Shown here piece after piece: positions 24,168 through 32,906 of a stretch of DNA of 33,380 nucleotides. Made by a program: the position numbers and the translations under genes. Below the pieces are notes generated by a model. That model was not told the DNA's origin. It was given only the letters and a program-made list of their open reading frames with translations, and made no database searches. Where the stretch lies: the NCBI GenBank assembly GCA_019240125.1, contig JAFAYW010000142.1, positions 1 to 33,380 of the forward strand. Direction: 5' to 3'. The stretch is from Alphaproteobacteria bacterium (GTDB lineage: Bacteria > Pseudomonadota > Alphaproteobacteria > ATCC43930 > CGMCC-115725). How positions within the stretch are numbered: position 1 is the first letter of the stretch; each line of letters starts with the position of its first letter.

Positions 24168-25352
24168 ATGTGGGAAAATCGATGCAAGATCGCCATCAGC
24201 GGTGTGGGATATTCGAAGGTCAGCCGCACCGCCGATGTGCCGCTGGCGGCGCATGCGCTCACCGCGGTGAAGGAGGCTGTCTCCGATAGCGGCCTGACGA
24301 TGAACGACATCGACGGGCTGGCGACCTATCCGGAACTGCCCGCCACCGGTCATGCCGAGGTGGACGGCATCTCGATCGTGTCGGTCAACTGCATGATGGC
24401 GATGCTGAAACTGCCCAACCTCGCCTGGCACATCCAGGTCGGCTCGGTGAATATCGGCGGCGCGGTGCAGCAGGCGGTGAACGCGCTGCTGGCCGGTGTG
24501 TGCAAATACGCCGTGGTATGGCGCGCCATGCACAACCCCCGCGGCACCTACCAGAATCTGCCGAGCGGCAATGCCGCCGGCGCGACGCAATTCACCGCGC
24601 CCTATGGCTTCGGCGGGCCCGGCCAAGGCATGGCGGTAGCCTACACGCGCTGGCTGGAGAAGAACAACCAGAAGCGCGAAAAGATGGTGACGCTGGCGGT
24701 GACACAGCGCAAACACACGCAGCATAACCCGCACGCGTATTTCTATGGCACGCCGCTCAGCGAGGAGGATTATTTCGCCTCGCGCATGGTGGCTTATCCG
24801 TTCTGCCTATTCGATTGCGACATTCCGGTGCAGGGCGCGGTGGCGATCGTCCTGACCACCGCCGACCGGGCGCGTGACCTGAAGCCGACCCCCGCCTATC
24901 TCGCCGGGTACGGAGAGCGACTGCATTTCGAGGTCGCCGGACGCATCGGCAGTCTGGCTTCTTACATGGAGGGTGGTGCCAGTTCGGCGAAACTCACCTG
25001 GGAACGCTCCGGCTTCACCCCGAAGGATGTCGATGTCGCGCAGATCTATGACGGCTTCTCGGCCTCGGTGATATACGGCCTCGAAAGTTACGGGTTCTGC
25101 AAGGAAGGCGAAGCGCTCGATTTTATCCAGGGGGGACGCATCGAGCTCGATGGTGAGTTGCCGCTCAACACCTTTGGCGGCAGCCTCGGCACCGGCCGCA
25201 TTCACGGCCTGTGGCACATCATTGAAGGCGCGTTGCAGGCCTCCGGACGCGCCGGCACGCGGCAGGTGAAAGACGCGAATGTGTCATTTGTCGGTGCCAG
25301 CGCACCGATCGTCACTGGCACCACATTTATTTTTGTGAAGGAGCCGTACTAG
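24168..25352 (+). CDS. thiolase-like protein lacking the catalytic cysteine (lipid-transfer/SCP2 type, possible aldolase)
   Basis: A 394-residue thiolase-superfamily protein. ATG 24168 with AGGGA seven bases upstream is the start; the frame is open further back through a repeat. Canonical thiolases carry a nucleophilic cysteine near residue 90 in a GCASG motif; here that stretch reads VGSVNIGGAVQQAVNAL with no cysteine. VWRAMHNPRGTY, the YDGFSASVIYG motif and the C-terminal NTFGGSLGTGRIHG follow the Ltp2-like subgroup, which performs retro-aldol cleavage of acyl-CoA thioesters together with a DUF35 protein. The DUF35 gene directly upstream supports this. It could instead be an acyltransferase with a different mechanism; substrate unknown. 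Confidence 0.83.
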   Translation: MWENRCKIAISGVGYSKVSRTADVPLAAHALTAVKEAVSDSGLTMNDIDGLATYPELPATGHAEVDGISIVSVNCMMAMLKLPNLAWHIQVGSVNIGGAVQQAVNALLAGVCKYAVVWRAMHNPRGTYQNLPSGNAAGATQFTAPYGFGGPGQGMAVAYTRWLEKNNQKREKMVTLAVTQRKHTQHNPHAYFYGTPLSEEDYFASRMVAYPFCLFDCDIPVQGAVAIVLTTADRARDLKPTPAYLAGYGERLHFEVAGRIGSLASYMEGGASSAKLTWERSGFTPKDVDVAQIYDGFSASVIYGLESYGFCKEGEALDFIQGGRIELDGELPLNTFGGSLGTGRIHGLWHIIEGALQASGRAGTRQVKDANVSFVGASAPIVTGTTFIFVKEPY

Positions 25353-25401
25353 GACGCCTCCTTCACCTCACAACCCACCGCTCCACACAGGCGGACGTCG
25401 A

Positions 25402-25695
25402 TCAGCGACCCTGCAGCGCGTTCGCCGTGCCGGTCAGCGTGCCGCTGGCGGTGCCAAGCGCGCCACCCACCACGGCACCGATCGGGCCGCCTGCTGCGTA
25501 ACCCCGCGCGGCCCCGTTCGCCTCACCCGTCACCGCGCCCGACACCGGGTTCGAGTAATTGTGCACGCCGATCGGCTGGCACACGCCCTGATACGGGGCA
25601 TATCCTGGTACGCAGCCGCCTTCGGCAAAGGCCGCGCCTGAGGACAGTGCGGCAAAGGTCGCGGCGATCGCTAAAGTCTTAAGTTTGCTGTTCAT
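25402..25695 (-). CDS. small secreted glycine-zipper protein
   Basis: A 97-residue protein with a signal peptide (MNSKLKTLAIAATFAALSSG..., cleavage near AFAEGG). After a short region with two cysteines (GGCVPGYAPYQGVCQP), probably one disulfide, comes a run of small residues with repeated G/A spacing (GAVTGEANGAARGYAAGG then GAVVGGALGTASG), a glycine-zipper pattern seen in outer-membrane-associated or membrane-inserting proteins. GGAGGG lies six bases before the ATG. It lies downstream of panB on the same strand, 133 bp away, and probably has its own promoter. Function unknown. Confidence 0.75.
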   Translation of the reverse strand: MNSKLKTLAIAATFAALSSGAAFAEGGCVPGYAPYQGVCQPIGVHNYSNPVSGAVTGEANGAARGYAAGGPIGAVVGGALGTASGTLTGTANALQGR

Positions 25696-25828
25696 GATTT
25701 CCCTCCGTCACTTCGAAAGCTCATCCAGCGCGTGAGCGCCGTCCATCTGATCAACAGCGCGTAATCAATTCGCGTTCCGCGCGGGCTGTCCGCAAACAGA
25801 AAAACGGTGGGATTGAGAGTGGATTTCC

Positions 25829-26653
25829 TCAGCGCGGCGATCGCGTGTAGGTGTGCTCCGGTGCCGGGAAGCGACCGGCGCGAACGTCATCGGCGTATTC
25901 CCGCGCCGCAGCACCGATCTCACCGGCCAACTCCCGGTAGCGCCGAACAAATTTCGGCGTGAAGTCACCAAACACCCCGAGCATGTCGTCGGTCACCAGG
26001 ATCTGTCCGTCGCAGGCCGGCGAGCCGCCGATCCCGATCGTCGGGATGGCGATTTTGGCGGTGATGTCGCGCGCCAGCGACTCGGCAACGCCCTCGACCA
26101 CCAAAGAAAAGGCGCCAGCCTCGGCGATCGCGATCGAATCCCGCATGATGCGATCGCGTTCCTCGGCGGCGTGGCCGCGTGACCGGTAGCCGCCCAATGC
26201 GTTTACCGCCTGCGGCATCAATCCGGTATGGCCCATCACCGGGATGCCGCGGCGCACCAGAAAGTGGGCGGTCTCGGCCATTTCCTCGCCGCCTTCCAAC
26301 TTCACCGCGCCGCAGCCGGTCTCGCGCAGCACCCGCGCCGCCGCGTGAAACGCGTCAGCCGGTGATGCCTGGTACGAGCCGAACGGCAGATCGACAACGA
26401 TCAGCGCGTGGCGCGTCGCCCGCACCACCGCAGCGCCATGCGCGATCATCGTGTCGAGGCTGACACCGAGCGTGCTGTCCTGGCCGTAGATGACCATCGC
26501 GAGGCTGTCCCCGACCAACAACAGATCGACCGCTTCGTCGAGCAGCCGCGCCACCGGCGCGGTATATGCCGTCAAGCACACCAGCTTCTCGCCGGATTTG
26601 CGGGCGGCTACCTGGGTGACGGATACCCGCCGTGTTTTCGCCTCGACACTCAT
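25829..26653 (-). CDS. panB: 3-methyl-2-oxobutanoate hydroxymethyltransferase (ketopantoate hydroxymethyltransferase)
   Basis: A 274-residue enzyme that adds a hydroxymethyl group from methylene-tetrahydrofolate to alpha-ketoisovalerate, the first step to pantothenate and CoA. Signatures are [33 protein letters not shown] (metal-binding DS), [19 protein letters not shown] (catalytic-site glutamates), [10 protein letters not shown], and [18 protein letters not shown] near the C-terminus. The frame is open to 26809, but ATG 26653 gives the family N-terminus and normal length. panC is not adjacent. Divergent from pckA. Confidence 0.93.
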   Translation of the reverse strand: MSVEAKTRRVSVTQVAARKSGEKLVCLTAYTAPVARLLDEAVDLLLVGDSLAMVIYGQDSTLGVSLDTMIAHGAAVVRATRHALIVVDLPFGSYQASPADAFHAAARVLRETGCGAVKLEGGEEMAETAHFLVRRGIPVMGHTGLMPQAVNALGGYRSRGHAAEERDRIMRDSIAIAEAGAFSLVVEGVAESLARDITAKIAIPTIGIGGSPACDGQILVTDDMLGVFGDFTPKFVRRYRELAGEIGAAAREYADDVRAGRFPAPEHTYTRSPR

Positions 26654-26862
26654 CGCGCCCTGCTTTGATGATCTGGGGGTAGGACCTGGCTCTGGCGATA
26701 GTACCGCCGATTGGCAAACGCGCGTCGGTATCGTTCGGCCTAGATCCGGGTCGCGTCGGTCAGCGCGAGGTTTTGACGGAAGATCATAATACCGAACGCC
26801 GTTCAGCACTGCACTGGCGCGACCGATGCCCGCCGCGCGCGTGTTTGGCGCAGCGGTGTTGC

Positions 26863-26891
26863 TTGCCCGGGTTCCCGCGCGACGCTATCTT
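26863..26891 (+). promoter_or_regulatory. putative sigma-70-type promoter of pckA
   Basis: TTGCCC (26863-26868) and TATCTT (26886-26891) are 17 bases apart, giving a leader near 50 bases before ATG 26947. The divergent panB-pckA spacer (26654-26946, 293 bp) holds no gene I can support and no recognised riboswitch. Confidence 0.4.
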
Positions 26892-26946
26892 CAAGGAAAT
26901 CTTTTAACCCGTCGTTCGGGGAAGCCGTGGGGTTAGCCTGACGACG

Positions 26947-28581
26947 ATGGAGGAAAGCTTGGACCTGGCGGAAAAATCCTCGCTGCACATCGCTCCCCGG
27001 TTCGGCCTGGTTGAACAGGGAATGCACCATCTCGGTCCGGTGCATTGGAACCTGAGCGTGCCGTTTCTCTACGAGCATGCCATCCGCCGGCGCGAAGGCG
27101 AGTTGGGAGCCGGCGGCACGTTTGTCGCCAATACCGGGCCGCACACCGGCCGCTCGCCGCGCGACAAGTACATCGTGCGAGAAGCGGGCACAGAGAGCAC
27201 GGTCGCCTGGGGCAATATCAACCAGCCAATCACCCCGGCCCAGTTCAGCAGCCTGCATCAGCGCGTCCTTGCCTATCTGCAGGGTCGCGAATTGTTCGTG
27301 CAGGACCTCTATGCCGGCGCCGATCCGGAATACCGGCTGCCGGTACGCGTCGTAACGCCGAATGCGTGGCACGCGCTGTTTGCCCGCAACATGTTCATCC
27401 GGCCGCCTGCGGCGGAGCTCGGCGCGTTCGAGCCGGCCTTCACAATCCTCCACGCACCGGATTTCCACTCGATCCCGGAGCTCGACGGCATCCGCTCAAA
27501 GACATTCGTGTTTGTCAATTTCGCCGAGCGTGTCGTGCTGATTGGCGGCACCCGCTATGCCGGCGAGATCAAGAAGAGCGTGTTCGGCTACCTCAATTTC
27601 GTATTGCCGAGCCGCGATGTTCTGCCGATGCATTGCTCGGCCAATGTCGGCCCGAACGGCGACAGCGCGATCTTCTTTGGCCTGTCGGGCACCGGCAAGA
27701 CGACCCTGTCGGCCGATCCCAACCGCACCCTGATCGGCGATGACGAGCACGGCTGGAGCCCACGCGGCCTGTTCAATTTCGAGGGCGGCTGCTACGCCAA
27801 GGTCATCAACCTGTCGCCGAAGGCGGAGCCGGAGATCTACGCGACGATCACGCGCTTTGGCACGGTGCTGGAAAACGTGGTGATCGACCCGGTCACCCGC
27901 ATGCCGGATGTCGATGACGCGAGCCTGACCGAGAATACCCGCGCCTGCTACCCGCTGGACTTTATCCCCAATGCCGACGAGCACGGGTTGGCGCCGCACC
28001 CGGCCAATGTGATCATGCTGACCTGCGACGCGTTCGGGGTCATGCCGCCGATCGCCCAGCTCAATGCCGAGCAGGCGATGTACCATTTCCTGTCGGGCTA
28101 TACCGCGCGTGTCGCCGGCACCGAGGTGGGGCTGGGCAGTGAGCCACAGGCGACGTTCTCGACCTGCTTTGGCGCGCCGTTCATGCCGCGGCACCCCTCG
28201 GAATACGCCAAGATGCTGGGCGAACGGATCAGCAGATACGGCGCCAAGTGCTGGCTGGTGAATACCGGCTGGTCGGGCGGCGCCTACGGTGTCGGCAGCC
28301 GCATGGCGATCCAGCATACCCGCGGTTTGCTGCGCGCCGTGCTCGACGGCCGGCTCGCCAGTGCACCGATGCGCAAGGACACCAATTTCGGCTTCCTCGT
28401 GCCCGAGAGCGCGCCGGAAATCCCCGCCGAGGTGCTCGACCCGCGCGCCACCTGGGCCAACAAGACGGCCTATGACGAGACCGCGCGTGGCCTCACCCGC
28501 GATTTCGAGAAGAACTTTGTCGGGTACGAGCCGTATGTTGGCAATGACATCAAAAGCGTCGCGATCCGCGCCGCTGCATAA
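26947..28581 (+). CDS. pckA: phosphoenolpyruvate carboxykinase (ATP)
   Basis: A 544-residue enzyme converting oxaloacetate and ATP to phosphoenolpyruvate, the entry to gluconeogenesis. Motifs are [10 protein letters not shown] (oxaloacetate-binding arginine), [19 protein letters not shown] (metal and substrate residues), the kinase-1a P-loop [10 protein letters not shown] (245-254), the metal-binding kinase-2 [15 protein letters not shown], and YPLDFIPN followed by a conserved [11 protein letters not shown]. All are typical of the ATP-dependent, not GTP-dependent, family. No clear ribosome site precedes ATG 26947, so the exact start has some doubt. Ends 67 bases before the next gene. Confidence 0.95.
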   Translation: MEESLDLAEKSSLHIAPRFGLVEQGMHHLGPVHWNLSVPFLYEHAIRRREGELGAGGTFVANTGPHTGRSPRDKYIVREAGTESTVAWGNINQPITPAQFSSLHQRVLAYLQGRELFVQDLYAGADPEYRLPVRVVTPNAWHALFARNMFIRPPAAELGAFEPAFTILHAPDFHSIPELDGIRSKTFVFVNFAERVVLIGGTRYAGEIKKSVFGYLNFVLPSRDVLPMHCSANVGPNGDSAIFFGLSGTGKTTLSADPNRTLIGDDEHGWSPRGLFNFEGGCYAKVINLSPKAEPEIYATITRFGTVLENVVIDPVTRMPDVDDASLTENTRACYPLDFIPNADEHGLAPHPANVIMLTCDAFGVMPPIAQLNAEQAMYHFLSGYTARVAGTEVGLGSEPQATFSTCFGAPFMPRHPSEYAKMLGERISRYGAKCWLVNTGWSGGAYGVGSRMAIQHTRGLLRAVLDGRLASAPMRKDTNFGFLVPESAPEIPAEVLDPRATWANKTAYDETARGLTRDFEKNFVGYEPYVGNDIKSVAIRAAA

Positions 28582-28616
28582 CTTTCGCGACGCGAATTCT
28601 CCCTGCGGTTGACAGG

Positions 28617-28643
28617 AACGGCGACGCGATGCCGCCGTTTTCG
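28617..28643 (+). terminator. weak hairpin after pckA, possible terminator
   Basis: AACGGCG (28617-28623) pairs with CGCCGTT (28633-28639) around a 9-base loop, followed by TTTCG. The T-run is short, and the hairpin lies only about 10 bases before the next start codon. It may therefore shape translation instead. Confidence 0.25.
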
Positions 28644-28648
28644 CGTTT

Positions 28649-29212
28649 ATGCTGACCATTGCTGAAGCGCAACGCCGCACCGAAGAATTCCTGACGGGGC
28701 AGATGCTCGACGCTCTGCGCAAGGTCGAGTACCAGTTGCCAAGCTTCGATACCGCGCCGGAGCCGGTGACCATCGAGGAGGTCGCGCGCAGCACGGTCGA
28801 GATCCGCCATGTTCGCGGCGCGTCTGACGCCACCTTTCTGGTCCAGGCGTTCGGTGACGAATTGCTGATGCAGCTACAGCTTAACGTGCATCGGCTGGTA
28901 GTGGTGTATCGCTGTCCGGCGCTCGATGCGCTCGACGCCAGCACCATGGCGGTGCATCTCGAACGCTGGCGCATCGGCGCCGAGCATGCGGGGTGGAAAT
29001 TCGGCTGGCGCGACGCACCGCTGGTCGGCGACTCGGGGCGCCGCTGGGTCGAGACCTACTGCTACGCGTTTGGCGCCCCCGATTTTCTCGAGAACGAGCC
29101 GCAGCAGCTCTACTGGCGCACCGACATCATCCAGATGACGCGATATTACATGCTCGAAGCCGCCCGCTGCGGCATCCGGCTCTCCCCCCGCGACGCCAAG
29201 TACCCGATTTGA
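28649..29212 (+). CDS. hypothetical protein
   Basis: A 187-residue cytoplasmic protein with no signal peptide, membrane helix or familiar motif. The N-terminal 60 residues are mixed helix (TIAEAQRRTEEFLTGQMLDA); the middle has a beta-rich stretch (ATFLVQAFGDELLMQLQLNV, then RLVVVYRCPAL), and the C-terminal third is aromatic-rich (WRIGAEHAGWKFGWRD, YCYAFGAPDF, YWRTDIIQMTRYY). No Shine-Dalgarno is visible before ATG 28649. Codon use looks like the neighbours, and the protein has no stops or low complexity, so it is a real gene. It follows pckA by 67 bases and converges on the ABC exporter operon. I do not recognise it. Confidence 0.65.
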   Translation: MLTIAEAQRRTEEFLTGQMLDALRKVEYQLPSFDTAPEPVTIEEVARSTVEIRHVRGASDATFLVQAFGDELLMQLQLNVHRLVVVYRCPALDALDASTMAVHLERWRIGAEHAGWKFGWRDAPLVGDSGRRWVETYCYAFGAPDFLENEPQQLYWRTDIIQMTRYYMLEAARCGIRLSPRDAKYPI

Positions 29213-29255
29213 CATTGCCGTCGCCATCCCGCGGGCGGCAAGCGCGGGCGTCGTC

Positions 29256-30365
29256 TCAATGGCGCAGGAAATACACGCGGCGTAACTGCTCCCGGAAATT
29301 CGCGCTGGCATCCATCGCAGAGCGGAATTCGGGCTCACCCAGGACGTAGGTCTCCAGCGCGTCGGTCGCGACCACGGTGGCGTTGCGCGGTTCACCGCTG
29401 AGCAACGCAAGTTCGCCAAAGAACTCGCCGGCACCCAGCCGCGCGACCTCGTTGCCGCCACGCTCGACCTTCACCTCGCCGTCCGAGATCAGGTACAGCT
29501 CGTGGCCGATCTCGCCTTCGCGCACCACGGCCTCGCCGGGCAGATAATGGCGCTTGGCCATATGCTCGGCGATGTGCGTCAACTCGGTCGGGGTCAGGTT
29601 CTTGAACACCTCGACGCCCTTGAGGAACTCGCAGATACGCAGCGCGTCGTTGAGCTGGATATCCGACACGATGCGCCCATCGACCATGTGCACCAGCCGG
29701 TCGGCCAGTTCGATGATGCGATGGTCGTGCGTCACCATGACGATCGAGGTGCCGAACTCTTCGGTCATCTCCTTGAACAGCCGCACCACATTACGCGTCG
29801 AATCCGGGTCGAGCGCCGCGGTCGGCTCGTCCGCCAGCACCAGCCGCGGATGATTGACCAGGGCGCGGGCGATGGCGACACGCTGGCGCTGGCCACCCGA
29901 CAGAGAATGCGGCTTGTAGTCGATGCGGGCGCCCAGCCCCAGCCGCTCCAGCATCGAGACACCGTGCTGGCGCATCTCGCGCCCCGGCCGGGCGCCGTTC
30001 AGCTGCATCGCCATCTTGATGTTCTCGTAGGCGCTCAGCGATTCGAACAGATTGTGCATCTGGAAGATGAAGCCGATATCGCGCCGCACCCGCACCAGAT
30101 CGCCGCCCCGCAGCGAGGCGAGATCGTGGCCGAGCACCTCGACCTTACCCTCCTGCAGCGAGCGCAGGGCGCCGACCAGCGTCAACAGCGTCGTCTTGCC
30201 CGACCCCGACGGCCCGGTCATCACCACGAGCTGTGCCGGCATGACATCGAGTCCGATATCGAACAGGACCTGGTTGCGCGCCTCGCCCTCGCCATAAAAG
30301 AAATTGACGTCGCGCGCGCGTAACACCGGCGAGGTCGGCTCGACCAGCAGCGGCATGTCGTTCAT
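29256..30365 (-). CDS. ABC exporter ATPase (DevA/LolD-like) fused to a cyclic-nucleotide-binding domain
   Basis: A 369-residue fusion. Residues 1-240 form an ABC ATPase: Walker A GPSGSGKT (51-58), Q-loop FQMHN, signature LSGGQ (155-159), Walker B LVLADE (175-180) and H-loop THD. Residues about 250-360 form a cNMP-binding (Crp-like) domain with YLPGEAVVREGEIGHELYLI and the phosphate-binding cassette GEFFGELALLSGEPRNATV. This keeps the glutamate and arginine needed to bind cAMP or cGMP. The ATPase resembles DevA of the DevBCA exporters and is third in the operon after two DevC-type permeases. ATG 30365 is preferred over TTG 30368 because GAGGTG lies five bases before it. Ligand binding probably gates ATPase or complex assembly. 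Confidence 0.9.
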   Translation of the reverse strand: MNDMPLLVEPTSPVLRARDVNFFYGEGEARNQVLFDIGLDVMPAQLVVMTGPSGSGKTTLLTLVGALRSLQEGKVEVLGHDLASLRGGDLVRVRRDIGFIFQMHNLFESLSAYENIKMAMQLNGARPGREMRQHGVSMLERLGLGARIDYKPHSLSGGQRQRVAIARALVNHPRLVLADEPTAALDPDSTRNVVRLFKEMTEEFGTSIVMVTHDHRIIELADRLVHMVDGRIVSDIQLNDALRICEFLKGVEVFKNLTPTELTHIAEHMAKRHYLPGEAVVREGEIGHELYLISDGEVKVERGGNEVARLGAGEFFGELALLSGEPRNATVVATDALETYVLGEPEFRSAMDASANFREQLRRVYFLRH

Positions 30366-30413
30366 CAAAGCACCTCGGCCATCAAAGCACCTCGGCCATC
30401 AGAACACCTCGGC
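30363..30413 (-). repeat. three tandem 17-bp repeats, each carrying a ribosome site and start codon (two MAEVL mini-ORFs)
   Basis: On the minus strand the unit is GCCGAGGTGCTTTGATG. Two copies are identical (30363-30379, 30380-30396); the third (30397-30413) differs at two bases and forms the end of the upstream permease gene (AEVF-stop). Each unit has GAGGTG, five bases, then ATG. The permease TGA overlaps ATG 30399; that ATG encodes MAEVL and stops at a TGA overlapping ATG 30382; a second MAEVL stops at a TGA overlapping ATG 30365, the ATPase start. The result is a chain of three TGATG stop-start overlaps. Confidence 0.9.
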
Positions 30414-31541
30414 GGGATCGGCGGCGATGACACGACGCACCGCCAGCGCCGCCGCCACCAGGCACATGCTCAGGGTCAAGGCGAAGCTCAGCGCCGTCAG
30501 TGACGCGGTCATGTGCAACGGCAACAGGGCAATGTGCTCGATCAGCCAATAGACGCCCAGGCACATCAGCCAGGCCGGCACATAGCCGGCTACAGCCGAC
30601 AGCGCCGCCTGTTCCATGACTGAACGGACCAGATAGGCGGTGGTGTAGCCCATGGCCTTGAGCGTCGCGTATTGCGGCAGCTGGTCGGTCAGATCGGTGT
30701 AGATCACCTGATACGAGATCAGCATGCCAACGACGAACCCGACCAGCGTGCCAAGCCAGAAGATCGGGCCCGCCGATGACAGCTCGGCATCGAAATTGCG
30801 CTCGAAGGCGATCATCTCGTCGTGGCTCATCACCCGCAGCGAGGCTGGCAAGGCAGTCCGCACGGCCTGTTCCACCTCAGCCGTGCTCTGACCGGCCGCC
30901 ACCTTGACGATACCGAGTTCCACCGGCAGCGTCGCCGCGCTCTCGCGGTTGCCGGGCAACAGGCGGGCATACGTCTGCTCGCTCATCATGACAGTGCCAT
31001 CGCTGACGAAATCCGGCCCAAGCGCAAAACTGCCGGCGACTGTCACCTTGCGGCCGTTGATTTCGCCTTGGCCGGTGTCGCGATCCATATCGAGAAAACT
31101 GCGCCCCCGCCGGTCGACCAGCACCGTGTCCGCGGTCTTCAAGGCCGCACTGTTCTGGCGCACCCCCGACAGCAGAAAGGCCGGATGGTCGGGGTCGAAC
31201 GCGAAGGTCTGGACCTGATAGTTCTGGTCGCTGCCCGGTGGCTTCCAGACAAAGGCCTGCCATGACGCGTAAAGCGGACTGGCGCTCGCGACCCCCGCGA
31301 CCTTGCCGGCATCCGTCAGATAGCGATGCTGGAAGGGATCGCTTGTCCCGACCCGGTATTTGTCGGCGTTCATAAAAAAGATGTCACCATCGAGATTCTC
31401 GTAGGGAGCCAGCGACGCCTCGAAGAACCCGCGCTCGAACCCGAGCTGCACCAGCATCAACAGCACCGCAAATGCGATGCCGGCGCTGGAGCGCACCAGC
31501 CGTGCCTTGTTGGCTACGAGGTTGCGCAGCCCGAGCGGCAC
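30399..31541 (-). CDS. DevC-type ABC exporter permease (second subunit)
   Basis: A 380-residue membrane protein of the DevC/FtsX-like exporter family: one N-terminal helix (SAGIAFAVLLMLVQLGF), a large periplasmic domain (about 40-260), and three C-terminal helices, ending RRVIAADPAEVF. PQYATLKAMGYT is the coupling-helix text that contacts the ATPase. The start is difficult. GTG 31541 gives the family N-terminus PLGLRNLVANK, but the best ribosome site (AGGAGG) lies before ATG 31600, which is out of frame and stops after two codons. CTG 31595 is in frame and well spaced. The open frame back to 31703 would overlap the first permease. It pairs with the first permease, probably as a heterodimer. 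Confidence 0.85.
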   Translation of the reverse strand: MPLGLRNLVANKARLVRSSAGIAFAVLLMLVQLGFERGFFEASLAPYENLDGDIFFMNADKYRVGTSDPFQHRYLTDAGKVAGVASASPLYASWQAFVWKPPGSDQNYQVQTFAFDPDHPAFLLSGVRQNSAALKTADTVLVDRRGRSFLDMDRDTGQGEINGRKVTVAGSFALGPDFVSDGTVMMSEQTYARLLPGNRESAATLPVELGIVKVAAGQSTAEVEQAVRTALPASLRVMSHDEMIAFERNFDAELSSAGPIFWLGTLVGFVVGMLISYQVIYTDLTDQLPQYATLKAMGYTTAYLVRSVMEQAALSAVAGYVPAWLMCLGVYWLIEHIALLPLHMTASLTALSFALTLSMCLVAAALAVRRVIAADPAEVF

Positions 31542-31617
31542 ATGGCCGCCGCCGCCCCGTGTGACCGTGCCTGCCGTGCTCGTCGCGATCGTCAGCGCAT
31601 GGCCCTCCTCTGCCGGC

Positions 31618-32748
31618 TCAAAACACTTCCGCCGGATCGGCGCGCCGCAATGCGCTGAGCGACAGGACGGCGGATACCGACGCCATCGCCAGACTGGCGG
31701 CAAAGACGATGCCGAACTCGGATGGCGTGAGATCGAGCGGCAACAATGTCTGCTTGCGCACCAGCGAGTAGACGCCGAGCGCCGCGATCATCGCCGGCAC
31801 AAAGGCGACGAGCATCATCAGTAATGACTCGATCAGGACGATCGCGTCGAGGTAGCGGTCGCTGTAGCCGATCGCCTTCAGCGTCGCGAATTGTGGCAAT
31901 TGCCGGCTGATCTGCGTCGCCAGCGTCTGGTACAGCACCATCACCCCAACAATGATCGACACGATCAGCCCCGAGCCGAAGATCAGCCCGGTGGCGGTGC
32001 GGGTCGTCCAATACGCCACCTCATGCGCGCTGAGTTCGTCGCGGGTGAACACCCGCATTCCCGCCGGCAATGCACTCTTGATGGCACTCTCAGCCGCATC
32101 GAGCGCGATGCCCGGCTTTACCTCGATCAAGCCGAGATTGACGCTATCGCGCGGGCGCAATGGAAACAGGCGGAAGAAATTGGCTTCGCTGGCGAGCGCG
32201 ACGCCGAGCCCCAGAAAGCCGGTGCCAAGCACATATGAGCCCGCGAGCGTGACCCGGTGGCCGTCGATATCGACCACCCGCCCAGGGGTCAGCGGGCCGA
32301 ACAGCGGCCGCGTCGTGCTATCGACCAGCACCGTATCGCGCTGCTCCAGTGTCGCGGTCTGCTCTTCGATATCAGACACGGCAAAATCACGCGCCCGCGG
32401 GTCGATGCCCAGCACCGACACATCGAGCCGTGTACCGCCATTCGGATCCTGCCATTTGGCGGCGCCGAAATAGATCGGGCTGACCTGAGCGACCTGCGCC
32501 ACCTTGGCGACCGTGTCGAGGCGGGCGCGCGGGAAGGTCCCGGAATTCGCCTGGTAGACATAGGTGTCGGAAACAAGGAGCAGGTCGAAGCGCATATGGT
32601 CGTAGACCAGCATCCCGCCCTGTGGCACAGCGACAAAGAACCCGAGCTCGACGAAGACCAGCAGCACCGCGATAAAAATGCCGATCGACGCCAGCACGGT
32701 GCGCCCGATCTGATGGGTCAAGATCCGCCAGGCGACGCGAAAGGGCAT
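31618..32748 (-). CDS. DevC-type ABC exporter permease (first subunit)
   Basis: A 376-residue permease with the same layout as its neighbour: N-terminal helix (VLASIGIFIAVLLVFVELGFF), periplasmic domain (about 45-260), three C-terminal helices and the ending RRADPAEVF. RQLPQFATLKAIGYSD is the coupling segment. The two permeases are paralogues sharing the tail ADPAEVF. In DevBCA systems one DevC homodimer works with a membrane-fusion protein DevB and TolC to export glycolipids or drugs. Here two permeases suggest a heterodimer, and no DevB gene is present: the next gene upstream is divergent. First gene of the operon. Confidence 0.87.
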   Translation of the reverse strand: MPFRVAWRILTHQIGRTVLASIGIFIAVLLVFVELGFFVAVPQGGMLVYDHMRFDLLLVSDTYVYQANSGTFPRARLDTVAKVAQVAQVSPIYFGAAKWQDPNGGTRLDVSVLGIDPRARDFAVSDIEEQTATLEQRDTVLVDSTTRPLFGPLTPGRVVDIDGHRVTLAGSYVLGTGFLGLGVALASEANFFRLFPLRPRDSVNLGLIEVKPGIALDAAESAIKSALPAGMRVFTRDELSAHEVAYWTTRTATGLIFGSGLIVSIIVGVMVLYQTLATQISRQLPQFATLKAIGYSDRYLDAIVLIESLLMMLVAFVPAMIAALGVYSLVRKQTLLPLDLTPSEFGIVFAASLAMASVSAVLSLSALRRADPAEVF

Positions 32749-32906
32749 CAGCCGCTACCCGTGATCCGATTCAACTCTCCGCCCCCCGATTGAACGACCC
32801 CATGCCAACCTACCCGAACCGGGAAAGCGCTGAAAAGAACGCTTTACGGCAGTACCCCCCGGCGATAGGCAAAACAGCAGTAACAATCGGGTGTGCGGAG
32901 GCGGCG

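Noticed and set aside
27496..28974. 492-codon minus-strand frame across pckA
   Set aside because: Antisense shadow of pckA and the next gene, with no recognisable domain.
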